From NCBI RefSeq assembly GCF_000208865.1, contig NC_018391.1, forward strand, positions 806,001 to 870,000: DNA of 64,000 bases, given 5' to 3'. A model generated the notes under the pieces. It made no database searches and was not told the origin of the DNA. It was given only the letters and a program-made list of their open reading frames with translations. The stretch comes from Neospora caninum Liverpool (Eukaryota; Apicomplexa; Conoidasida; Eucoccidiorida; Sarcocystidae). The position numbers were made by a program, and so were the translations under genes. Below are positions 22,809-34,800 of this stretch, one piece after another; the first letter of the stretch is position 1, and each line of letters starts with the position of its first letter.

Positions 22809-25800
22809 AAGCATATTTTTATATGCATGTCTTTGAAGATGAATATATGTACATTTTTACACGAACCTGTTCAAGCATATCTCTATGTATGTATGCATAA
22901 TATATATATATATATAGCTCTATAAATTATTGTATACATATATGAATGCAGACCTATGTACACTTGAATAGAGATGCATAGGCAAGTGAAGTATCACGTT
23001 CTCTTTCACAACTGCCCATGCTGAGGGATGTTTCTTTTTTAAAAGACGTAGAGAATCCTAGAAAGCTGATAACAGACCTTGTTTTCCTTCGTTTTCGCGC
23101 GGCCTCGTCGCATCCGGTTAGCCGTCCTCAAACCTCTGTCGGTGTCTTGTGTGTTTTCTTCCGTCTCTAATCGCACGGTTCTCGTGTCTGTTTCTAATGT
23201 GATGTTTCCTTCTGTCGTCTCCCTCTTTCTCGAATTTCTGCGCATCTTGTCGGCGCTTCTTTTTCTCGATTTGTAGCGGCCAGGGCCGGCTTATGTTCGG
23301 CAAACCCGCGGCGCCGACGGCGTCCGCCGAAAAGGAGGAAGCGAGTTCGCTTGCGCAGAGCCAAGAGAAGAGAGGCGGCGCTGGGCCTTCCTTGAAATTA
23401 ATTATTCTCGACGAGGCCGATCAGATGACGAATGCGGCGCAGAACGCTCTACGAAGAAGTGAGGAAACGGAGAATAAAGTTAACAAGACGCACAAACCCC
23501 CCCCAGAAAACAGAGACAGACAGAGACAGAGAAAGAGACAAACGACGACTGAGTCAACTCGGGGGAGTGAGGGAGCGAATTTCTTCGTCTGTCGCGTAGC
23601 CGTCCCGTCTTCACACAGTTCGTTTCCTTCTTGTCCGCCTTCTCTGTCTCTTGATAGGAATCCTCTTTTTTCTCTGTTCCTCTGACTCTTCCTCCCCCTT
23701 TCTCTCTTTCTCTTCCTCCTCTCTCTTCCTCGGTGCCTCCTCTTTCGTACTGTTTCTTTCTTTCTCTTTCTTTCCCTTTCTCTCTTTCTCACCGCCTTTG
23801 CTTTTCCTCGCGTGCCTGTGTGCCTTTTCCGGTTTTGCGCGGGCGCTGCAGTTATGGAGGCGTATGCGCGCAACGTCCGCTTTTGTTTGATCTGCAATTT
23901 CATCAACAAAATCACTCCGGCGATTCAGTCGCGATGCACAGGGTGAGGAAAAGGAAACAAACACGCAGAGACAGAAACAGCAAAAAAAGAAGGAGCAAAA
24001 AACCAGCTTTCCTCCGTCTTTTCGACTAGGGGGGAAAGAATGAGAAATTAACAGGGACGTGAGTACACAAACGAGCGAGGAGAGAGAGCGCTGGGCCATC
24101 GAGCCGAAAGAAGAAGCAAAGGCCCAAAGTAGAACAGAGACACAAAAAGGACGGGGGAGGACACGTGAAGGAAACACAAGCAACTCCTCGCCCAGTTGAC
24201 ACAGCCCAAGGAACGGTGCGCCCGCAGTGTGTTTCTTTCTCCCTTTTGTTCGTCGCCATGGCCCGTCTTTGTTTTTTCAATTTCCGATTTCTCGTAGATT
24301 CCGCTTCACACCTGTCTCCTCGCTCTCGGTGAGTTTTCAGACGCCCTCAGTTCGTGCATGCCGTTTACCTCTCTTTGTTTTGACGTTCACGTTCGGCGTC
24401 CCATCTCTTTCTCTCGGGCGTTTCGCGCGGGTTCTCTTCTTCTCTTTCGCCCGTCGTACATTTACGTGCATTTGTGTCTTTTGCATATTGCTCGTCGCGA
24501 CTGCACGATGCCTCTACCTTGTTACGCGTCCGTACCCCTGCCTGCCTATCAACCTTCTTCCTCTCGTTACATACGGATATATATATATATATATGCATAT
24601 GGATATATTTATCTATTCGTATATGTATATATGTAGACACATCTACGTTCATATACAGATATGTGCTTGTATCGTGATTCTTTTTTTTTCAATCGGTCTC
24701 TCAGCCGTTGCCTTCGTAAGTCTTTCCTGTCCTGGGTTAGATCACAAGAGATCTCTGTGCCTGTTAATGTTTCCTTTTCCGTTTCCGCTGTATCGGGCGT
24801 CTCATCGCCTTCCTGCCCCGTCGCCTGTTTTTTTTCAGCTGAAGCAAAAAGCGGCGCAAATTGCCGAGGAGGAAACGTAAGTCTGGCCGTGACAGATCCT
24901 TCGTCCTTCCTTGTGCCATTTTCCCTGTCCTTCTTCCTGTCCTCCTTTCTATCCTTCTCACCTCTGTCTTTCTTCTTGTCCTTCTGCTTATCCTTCTTCT
25001 TCCCGAAGATTTCCCCTGCCTGTCTCTGTTTCTTCTGTTCTCTGAGTGTCTCGCCTCTCGCGGTTTGCGTCCCCTTCTTCCTTTTTTGTGGGCTCTCTGT
25101 TTCTTCGGGTTCTTCGTCTTCTCCTTGTTTCCTCTCGGCGTCTGGACGCGATCGCCTCTCTCTCTCGCTTGGACTGTTTATACAGCATGAAGCTCAGCGA
25201 CGACGGTCTCGACGCACTGGTCAAGATCGGTGAGGGAAAAGGAAAAACACGCATTTCTCGCGGTCTGTCTGTGGGCCAAACACAGTCTAAAACAATCTCT
25301 AAATGTTTCATTTAAATTCAATTGCTCAAATTCCATGGGTTTTTAGTAGATGAATCCACATGTCGTCGCTGAGATTGCTACCTTTTCAAAACTTATTCGT
25401 AAATTGAACGAAATGACAACTACTTTCAAAAAGGATTTTTTATCTTCGCGAAATTATTCGCAAGAATCAGGTGAAAGAGCCAGAACAGGACCTAGAAAAT
25501 GTGTGCTACAAAAGGCAGGTTCAAGTTCGTTTCTTCTGAAGTTAAAATGTCTCTTTCCACGTCCCCCCGTGTTCCACAGCATTCAACGCCTCACAACTTC
25601 TCCGTCCATAGTCTTTTAAAAAAATGCAGAAATCTCTGCGTGATTGTGTACACAGCAATATGCAAATGCTTAGAGAGAATGCGAGGTAGATGGGAAAACG
25701 CGTGGATGCTGAAAGAGACATCCGTCATAGTATAGGCACATGCAAACGAAAAGAAAAGCACATGAGAAATTACAGAGATAGATACACTCCTCTTCTTCCT

Positions 25801-26781
25801 AAAGCTATACATGTTGACCGACACAAAGCTATATATATATATATATATATATGTACAAGTCAACGTACATGTATGCACACCTACCTACAGAAACGTATAT
25901 ACTTCCACAGATATATTTGGGTATATATCTGTATACACGCATTGAGATCTCAACAGACATAGGTTCATCCACAATTTTAAGGGTATCCGCGTAGAGGGGA
26001 GTGGCAGATAAGGAATGATTTTTGTCTTTGGTGTGTGTTGTGCTTGGCCACAAGATCGGAATTGACTCACGCTCTCTCTCTTCTCTCTTTCGTCTTCTCA
26101 GCTCGTGGAGACATGCGTCGGCTCCTCAACTGCATGCAGGTGAGGCTGAGGCTTCGAGCTTTCAACCGACTGTGTCCCTTCTTTCTCTAGTCCCCGTTTC
26201 TGGTTTTTGAGTTGTTTGTTGCTAAGCGTCTGAGAGAGCGAGTTTCTTTGAAGCTTGGACGTGGGAAGAGTTCTCTTTTTCTCCTTTTTCCTGATTTTTC
26301 TGTATTCCTCGCATTTTCCCCTTCTTCCTGCTCTCGCCAGGCTTCGCACCTTGCACACCCCGGAGAGGTTGTCAATGCGGATATCGTGCACCGAACTCTG
26401 GGCCTTCCCCCGCCCTCGGAAGTTACAGCCATGTTCGAGCGACTCCTCGTCGCGGATTTTTTCGCATGCTGCAAAGGTGAATTCCTCTCCGCGCGAAGGC
26501 ACCAATCCTGACACCGCAAACGCAAAGCTTCTCCCCCCCGAAAAAAACGCGAGAGAACGAAGAGGCGGTCGGACGGGGTGTACGAACGGCAGAAGGTGCC
26601 TGGAGAACAAGCCGCTATAGATACACCAGACGGAAGAGGAAAAAAAGAACAACGCGGACTAGAATCGACATTCCGCGAAAAGACAAGTTCCACTGCATCA
26701 CGATAGAAAACCCGTGTCACGCAAAACCACAACACAAGGACGAATGCCTTCTTCGCTCAGTATCTACAAGTGTATATTACT

Positions 26782-26826
<45 letters not shown>

Positions 26827-27043
26827 TATATATCGGTGAATTCACGTGTATGCTAATGTCTGTGAATGTGCACGCATACGTGTATTGATATATATTTGAA
26901 TAAATATATCGAAATCGATATACATCTATGTATATTTATATCTGTACAAAGAAAGGGAGAACAATAGTGGTGGAACGGTCGGTATACGCAGGAATATCTC
27001 GATACACAACGAGATGGAGTCATGTATGCACGCATGCATATAA

Positions 27044-27087
<44 letters not shown>

Positions 27088-28785
27088 TTATCAAGCCTTT
27101 ACCGCGTGTTTGTCATTCCGTGCGGGAGGAATGTGACGAACCCGCTTTTTTCTCCGTTTTCTTTCAGAGTTGGACGAACTTGTCAACACTAAGGGATACG
27201 CCATGCGCGACTGGGTGATTGGTGAGACGCTCAACGTTTGGCATCTGAAGAGCCTGCGAGGGCTAAGAGGGCAGAGAGCGTGGATCCGAGGTCCACATCC
27301 CGTTCTGGAAATGTGGCTAGTCCTGGTGGAAACGAGTCGGTGAAAGTCATGCAGTGACTTCAGTGAACATGCAAACCTACGAACCGCTATCTCCACATGC
27401 CTGCTTATGCGTAAAAACGATCATATCTGTATGTATGTATATATATATATATATATACATACGTACATTGTCTATGTGTGTTGTGTGTATGCATGTACAC
27501 ACAGGTATATCTACGTATATTTATGTGTGTATATACCTTTCCACGTGTGCGTTTTGGTACTTGAATAGCTGTAGAGAAATCCAGGGGGCACCCAAGCCGA
27601 AACGGTTTTTTTCTCTGTTGGTCGAGAGATGGAGGCTCCTCTGTTGGGGTTGGGTTTGCCGTTCTTTCGTTCAGCATTTCACGAGAGAATTCTGCGCGTC
27701 GATTGGCCTGTAAACGTTTTGATCACCTTCGTCAGTCGGCTGGCAGATCTCGAGTAAGTCTCGCTCTCTCACTTTTTCTCTCTTTCGTTTCCTTTCGTAT
27801 TCTCTTTCTCTCGCTTGCTCTCGTTCTCATTTTCTTTCTTTCGCGTTTTTTTGTCGTTTTCCTTCTCTCTTTGTTGTTCGCCTTCCATCTGTCCTCTCTT
27901 TTTCTCGCTTGTTCTCTTTTTCTCTCTCTGTCCCTTTCTCGGTCTCCTCTTCCCATTTTCCTGTTCCGTTTGGTTCTCTTTCTCTCATTTTCCCTCTCTC
28001 ATGTTCTCTTACTCTATCTCGTGTTCCCTTTCCCTCTCTGTCTCTCTCCATCTCTTTCTCTCTCTTTCTCTATCTCTTTTGCTCTGCCATGCATGCGCGC
28101 GCGGCAATGATAAGATAGGCGCCTTCAACGAAACACACTTTTTGCTCAATTTCTTTCGCTGAGGCACCTTTTGTTCAGCTTGGAATCGCCGTCGTTTTCG
28201 TGCTCTTTTCGCCCTCGTTTTGGTTCTCTCGCCTTTTGTTCTTGCTGGTTTGCTGCCGTTCGGCGACTTCTCTGCATGTCTATCTTCTTCTGTGTTCCCC
28301 ATCTTCCCCGCAGTTGTGGATCGTTGCCCCATCGTCTCCTCTCTCCTTTTTTCTGTCCCTTTCGCTGCAGGGAACGTCTCGCCACTGGAGCTTCGGAGGC
28401 TGTTCAGGTTTGTCGCAACTCCCCTTTTCTCTCTTCTCGTTTTTCTTCTCACTTGCCGCTGTCTCTTCGCTTCTGGCTACACACTTCTGTAGAGCTCCTT
28501 CTCAGCGCTCGCATCTTCATTTCTTTCGCTACCTTTCCAAGAACACAGATGGTATCTCTCTTGCCTGAAAAGCGTTCTCCGCCACTACCGCGAAGACCGC
28601 CGCTAAATCTGCTGCACGTTTCACTTCGCGGGTCTCCCTCTTATCGACGCGCCTGTACACTCTCGCGAGTGCCGGGGTTCATGCGTTTTTCTTTGCAGAT
28701 GCATGCAGTTGTCGCCGCCTTCTTCGAAGCACGCGCCGGCATCCAGGCTGCAGCGGCTGCAACGCCTCCAATTCCTTCGCAGTGA
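20073..28785 (+). CDS. RFC5: Replication factor C small subunit, RFC5/Rfc3 type
   Basis: Sixteen exons with matching phases: 20073-20186, 20576-20639, 21021-21077, 21882-21958, 22508-22590, 23277-23458, 23852-23942, 24298-24328, 24839-24876, 25186-25229, 26102-26139, 26341-26476, 27168-27221, 27675-27753, 28371-28407, 28699-28785. The total is 1212 nt, 403 residues. RFC boxes in order: [14 protein letters not shown] at the start; [19 protein letters not shown] (Walker A); [19 protein letters not shown] (Walker B, residues 177-180); [12 protein letters not shown]; and SRC at 219-221, which supplies the arginine finger. GDMRRLLN follows in the sensor-2 region. The RFCLICN..KI and NASDDRGI forms fit RFC5/Rfc3 better than RFC2 or RFC4. 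The protein is part of the clamp loader that opens PCNA and places it on primed DNA in the nucleus. It has about 25-30 extra residues before Walker B ([14 protein letters not shown] region) and an Ala/Pro tail. Exon 8 is only 31 nt. The gene takes 8.7 kb for 1.2 kb of coding sequence. Confidence 0.95.
23460..23830 (+). repeat. Purine then CT-rich simple sequence in RFC5 intron 6
   Basis: The intron starts with a GA/CA-rich part (about 23460-23560, with CAGAGACAGA-type repeats) and then changes to CTTTCT/CTCTTTCTC repeats (about 23690-23800) up to the exon 7 acceptor. A similar long CT tract fills intron 14 (about 27760-28090). These look like extended pyrimidine tracts feeding the acceptor. 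Confidence 0.7.
25255..25640. other. AT-rich block of unknown origin in RFC5 intron 10
   Basis: This block is distinctly richer in A and T than the flanking intron and has no simple repeat. A plus-strand frame of 89 codons (25350-25619) crosses it, but I recognise no protein. It could be an old organellar or mobile insertion or a relic; nothing in the bases proves either. Confidence 0.3.
26785..26822. repeat. (TA)n microsatellite in RFC5 intron 12
   Basis: About 19 TA units. A second run of similar size lies at 27044-27086, about 80 bp before the exon 13 acceptor at 27167. Confidence 0.95.
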
Positions 28786-28994
28786 CGAGGCGGAAAACCG
28801 TTCCGCTGTTTTCCGCTTCTTTCGCCCCATGCAGACAGATACAGATAAAGATATACGACTTTTACATGTGCACACATACACATGTCTAGTCATATATATA
28901 TATATATATATGTGCATATGTATATGTACAAGTATGTATATGCATCAATCTGTATATGCAACGATAATACATTGCCACCCATATGCTTACATGC

Positions 28995-29030
<36 letters not shown>

Positions 29031-29635
29031 TTGACTTTTGTATAAAGGTATCTTTGTATGAGTCTGTTTCGAGAAATCCTTTTTTATGCATGCGCGAGGC
29101 TCTGTAGAGTCGCGCCAGTTGAGGCGAGAGATAATACGAGAGGGCTGAACTTCTCTGAAAAGAAAGACACTTGTTCGGAATTTCTTTCTCACAGGGCTTC
29201 CGTCTGACTTGCTAGCACGCAGGAACAGTCCCTCATATATATATATATATATATACACAATACCCACATAGCCTCCAACCGCTTGCAAATATGTACGTAG
29301 ATAGATACACAAAGACATATAGAAATAGAAGGAAGAGACAGATTTAAATATAGTGGGATTGATACACACAGCTTAATGTATCAACATGCTTACACATATT
29401 TCTAGCCAGATGTGGTCAAAGTGGATAAGGTTGAGGTTTAAATCGGGAACATGTGCGATCAGCTTTCCTGTGTTTTTACGAAAAACACACAACAGCTTGG
29501 AGCGCAAGACTCTTCTTCAGTGTAGCGAGAACGCACATTCATCAACTTCTCTCCAAAACTGAGAGAAACGCGACTCCGAGCTATCAAAGTGACCGAGCAA
29601 ATCTAAAACACATGCTTCGTTAGCCTCCACATCTA

Positions 29636-29666
<31 letters not shown>

Positions 29667-30246
29667 GGAAGTCTATCTGTGTTATTCCGTTTCTTTCCAT
29701 CTCTCTCTATATATTTTAGTGTGGAATTATATCTTTACCATTCGTTCCTCTCCTTATATATATTTATATGTGTCATTCAACTGCGACAGATATAGCGATA
29801 TCGAAATACTTTTGTCTTTGTGGGATACGAAATGGAGAGTCGGATCGCGTCGAGCTGTGTACGGGAACGCTGTGGGTATGTGCACATACACACGAAGGGG
29901 AACTGTGATAAAAAGTCTCTTAAGCAAATGCGGAGTTCCTTTAAAAGGCATTGCACAACAAAACTCGACAGCCCAGAGCGTGTGTCGAAGAGACAAACTC
30001 GAAAAACATCCTTCACGGTCGAGGGTGTCGGCAGATCCAGCGGCAGGTTAACCAACGAACAACGTGACAAAACAACACACCAAGGTCTGTCAAAGTCTCG
30101 GCAATCTGCTACGCTCCGCGCACTTAATCAACTGCACATACTTTTTCTCTCCATATATATACATATATACTTGTTTTTATGTCAACACGTGTGTACGTCG
30201 GCTATGAAGACCAGGAGAGAGAGAGCCCTTGCATATCCACAAAGAC

Positions 30247-30303
<57 letters not shown>

Positions 30304-30341
30304 TGCGAAGAGAAGAGAACGTATTTGCATGCAGATGCCTG

Positions 30342-30384
<43 letters not shown>

Positions 30385-31872
30385 TAGGCGTGTTTTGCGT
30401 TAAAGTTGCACGCACAGCGACGAGAGTCCCGCAGTCAAGAGTGCCTGTCGGTACTAGACTGATCGGCGGAGGCGAAGAGGAGGATTTGCACGGATAAAGA
30501 ACGGCGCTTTTTTGTAGACCAGAGCGAGGAGACACAGCAGACTTCACGTTGAACGATGAGAAAAAGAACTAGTCGAAAGCGAGAAAGAAGCAGAATAACT
30601 AGCCATGTTCTCAGTGCCGGTGTGCGTTTCCCTTCTCTACGTCGAGGGACTGCGAACCACGTCGAAGTGAACTTTCGGTTGGAGGCGGAAGGCTGGAGCC
30701 AGCTTGCCGTCAGGCTGAACGACGGGTGCGTCGTTGCTGAATCTGGCAATCGCAGAAATCCACAAAACAGAGAGTCCAAGTTGAAGACGTGTACACAGAG
30801 AGCGGCGCATGCGAAAGCACGGCAGAAACCGACACAGACACCGTTCACCATTTTCGCCTAAACACGTGGAGATACATTTGCGCAAAAACAAAGCGACATA
30901 TATATATATATATATACATGCATAATTATATTGTCGTGTGTTGACGAAGGATATACATTAATGCACATATAATTTCGTGTCCAAATGTTTAAACAACAAT
31001 ATCTACTTAGCGGTGTCGGCAGCTCTATTTCGTGCCTGTCGGTTATGTACATGGTTTTCCCTAGACCTCCTGTCGAGTAGGAAGCATATGCAGAGAACCG
31101 TGCAAAAGACGTCAGCCTGCCTCTATAGCTTTCAAGTAAAGATGAAGAGAAAGCCTCAAATCCACTCTTTACGTGCCTTCGCAGGGGCGTGTGTCTGTGT
31201 TCGCCTTTCCCATAGAGAGGGGCCGAAATCGAGACGAAACAGAGCTGCCTCCACGCGCGCTCGCTCACCCCAAAATCATGTTTAGCGGACCGGTGTTATA
31301 CGCGAAGAAGCCCTGAACGTTTCCTTCGCCTCGGCGTCGAAGCATCGCCGTCAGGGAGAGACTGGGCCGAACCGCGAAGCGAAAAGCTTCTCGCAGCGAA
31401 ACGCCCCCGAGGAAACTCGACTGAAAGCAAGACAAAAGGAAGACGAGACACACTTCACTGACCGTGGCAAAGAAAGGGAAAGGAGAACAAGGCGGCAAAA
31501 AGGGCTGTATGAGGGCCGACGTGTCTAGGTGTCTAGGCGTGACAGATCGATCAACGTTTACTGGAGGCCGGGCCTAAATTGAGTGGATTCCAGTCTTTTC
31601 CTCTTTTCCAATGAAATTGATACTCTTTCTCCTCTCGCCTCTCTCCTCTCTGCTGCTTGCTTGGGATGCCCGCTTTCGCGTTCGTCAACAGATCCTTCGC
31701 CGCACTCTGCCTCTATATGTCTCTACATTGCCACGTCGCCTCCGGTGTCTCTCCAGTCCTCTCAACTGCGTCGGCGTGCGAAAACCACGATTTTTGCTCC
31801 CACAGTTGTCAAGCTGCGCACTCTGCCGCATGCAAGTGAATCCGTTTGGAGTCGACAGAGACTCTGCACAAC
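28786..31872. other. Intergenic region, convergent gene ends, (TA)n-rich
   Basis: The region lies between the RFC5 stop and the stop of the minus-strand gene, so both 3' ends point into it. It carries at least six (TA)n runs (about 29000, 29233, 29640, 30251-30304, 30343-30381, 30898) in AT-rich DNA. I see no exon chain or recognisable coding sequence; open frames here are mostly tyrosine/isoleucine strings made by the TA repeats. Confidence 0.65.
30251..30381. repeat. Pair of long (TA)n microsatellites
   Basis: Two runs, 30251-30304 (about 27 units with one C interruption) and 30343-30381 (about 19 units), are separated by 38 bp of unique sequence. Confidence 0.95.
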
Positions 31873-34800
31873 TCAGACCACGCAGGGGCCTGGCGCATGC
31901 AACCGGCCACGGAAAAGAGAAAAGCAAAACCCTCTCTCTTGGTGCATGAGTTCCCCGAGAGGTGCGCGTGCCTTTACGTCCTGGGTTGCCTCTTTCCGCT
32001 CGGGTCGGTTTGAACCTCGCGGCTCTTGGATTCGCGAGTTCACCTGCTTTCGAATTTTATCGGCGAGCGGGCTCGCGCCAAACTCTTCTGTGAGCTCGCG
32101 AAGTGAGTCCGTCAACTTCCCCATGAGCGCCGCATGCAGTTTCGCAAGCTCCGCTTCAAACGCGGCACTGGCAGCCTGTTTCAGGCGACTCTGAACTTGC
32201 TCAGAAAGCCTCTCTTCTCCCTCCAGCGCACCGCCCGCTCCGCTTCCACTGGCTGTCTTCTCTGCATCTCTCCCACAAAATAGAGGAGAAGAAGCTAGAA
32301 ACGAAGAAGAGGAAGAAGAGGGGGAAAAAGAGGGGGAGGAAGAGGGGGAGGAAGAGGGGGAGGAAGAGGGGGGAGAAGAGGGAGAAGAGCAGGAAGAAGA
32401 GGGAGACGCAGATGAAGAAGAAGCGGGAGAAGAAGAGGGAGAAGACGACGGGGAAGTCATGGTTGTCTTGGTAATTCGGGATACGAAGGCCCGAGTGCGT
32501 TGCACTCCTGCGCGCATCCAAGAGGCAACTTTGAGCCGTTCGGAAAGGCTTGTCGTGTTTGCCTGGAACGCGGCGACGGCCTTTCGCGAGACAGCACGAA
32601 TTCTCTCCTTCGCGTGTTCTGCAAACTCGCCTGCAGGCAAACGCCAGGCCGACCTAAAATCCGCCGAGAAGCGAGAGAAGGCGGCCAGAGCCTCTGGACG
32701 CTCCACCGTCTCGATGGACAGGCTCGGCAGGAGCGTCGCTGCTTCGTTCGTTAAATGCGTGAGGACCTGAAAGGGAAAAGGAACAACACGAGAGAGCGAA
32801 AGGAGAGAATACGCGATTCTTGCGGCCCCCGCGTTCTTTACTGAAGTCCACGCACGCCCCACTGGGTTGCTTGAGGCCTGTCACCTAGCGCCGTCCTCCT
32901 GATTCGCCTCGCGGCATTTTCTTCCCGCCCGCAAAAACCTCTCTCGGGAAAAGGATGCCCATAGACGACTGTCGCTCCGCCGAAACAAAAGCGAACGCGG
33001 GACGTGACAGTCTGCAGTTTCCATGCCCGTTCGATTCTTCGCTTCTCTGGATCTAGGCGTTCTTTGCTCTTCCTTTTCCTCCGCTTCTTCGCTGACACCC
33101 ACTTCTTCCGCAGCTCGATGCATGCGTTCGCGCGCCGCCGCGACCTCGTTTTCCTCATTTTCTCCCGACCACAGTGCCCGCAGAGCCTGGCGCGGGGGCG
33201 GGAAGGCCTTGAGCGCGGCGAGGAGAGCGGCGCGGAGTCGGACGCGGGTGCGGCGCTCGAGAAGCATCAACTGCCTGAGAGGCGACTCAGCCAAAAACGG
33301 CGCACACAAAGAGAGACGCACAAGAGTCACGACGAGGGGGGAGAAAGAGGCGCGGATGCCGAGAAAAAGCGGAAAAAGCGGAACAGGTCCCACAACGCAG
33401 CCACGAGAAAAAACAGAGAGAAGAGAAGTGAGTTTGGCAAGCCAAACTGAGAAAACGGTAGGAAGAAAGCGAGGCAGCAATGAGGAAAGGAAGAATGGGA
33501 AAGGAAGTCGAGGCAGAAGAGGAAGTGCGACACAGTCCAGATGAAAGTTCCCGGCGAAGGGACAGTGGTTTATCGCACGAGCGCAGGTAGGCGGAACTCA
33601 AGAATAGGGGACTCTCGGCTTCGCTGCGAACAGGCGAGGCAACTTACTGGAGATAGAGATGACGAAGTTCGTCTTGAAGAAGCGTCTGAAGATCGCGGCG
33701 GGCCAGCAGCCGTGCTGGGGTATTCTGCAGAAAGGGGGGGGAAAAAAGCCTCTTGAGGGAACTTAAAAAGAGAGAGACAGCAGACCGGTGTCTGTTTCAA
33801 AAGAGAAACCAGCCTCGTGAGGGAACAGAAACGCACAACAGTCGCGGCTCCGTGTTGCGCGCTCGCACGGCCTCGTTCAGTCGTGTGTTTCCAGTAAAAA
33901 CCCCTGTTCGAAAAAACGAACGAGACAGAAGGCGTGTTCCAAGCAAATGAGGACGGGGAGACACTCTCGAAGTCGGCGACCTCTCTCGCTCTGTTGCTTG
34001 GACCTGTTCTCTCTGTTTCGATTTGTCTCGAAGCGCGGGCCTCCTTCCATTCGACGCGATTGATAGACGCGTGGAATGGAAGCAGCCCAGAGACGACGGA
34101 AGGAGCGGCGGCGAGAAGGCTCGAGCAGCTCTGGCGCGCCCTTCACTCCACAAAAGCGGAGATGCCCAGTCCTCCATCTCTTTCTTCAGCTTCGCCACAG
34201 TCCTCCATCTCTTTCTTCAGCTTCGCCACCTGCACTCGGCAAGGTTAACGCTTGTATTTCTTTCCCTTCTGGCCTTCTTTTTTTCTCTCCTTTGCTTTTC
34301 TTCCTTTCGTTGCTTTCTCTCTCTGGGCGCGTCGTACCACAGCGGCGAGGGTCGCAGCATCGAACAGCGGCAGGAGCGTTTGAAGAATCTCCCTGGCTTC
34401 CTTCCCGAAATTCGGAATCATTTTCCCCTCGATTTCGACGCGTTTTCGCCACTTTTGAAGGACGGGCTGAGCGAAAACGACAAGGACGGAAACAGTTTAA
34501 AGACGCGTTCACATTCTATGCCGCGCCTTCTTCACAGAACCCTGTTTGTTCGCCGATGGTGCTCTCCATCCCCTCGCTTGACTCCCGCCCCCCCTCCCAT
34601 TTCTCTTCGGGTCTCTTCCCCTTTCCTCTTTCTCTCCGCCTCGACTCTCCCCTTTCGTCTTCTGTTTTCGTCTTCTGTTTTCGTCTTCTGTTTTCGTCTT
34701 TTGTCCTTCTGTCCTCACCGTCACATGAGCGAGGAGCCTCTCGTGCACCTTCCAGGAGAGAACATCTGGAGCGAGGAGAGCAGGAAATTGAACCTCCTGA

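Noticed and set aside
30182..30547. Tyr/Ile-rich frames over (TA)n runs
   Set aside because: TA repeats read as Tyr-Ile strings in both directions; typical microsatellite artefact.
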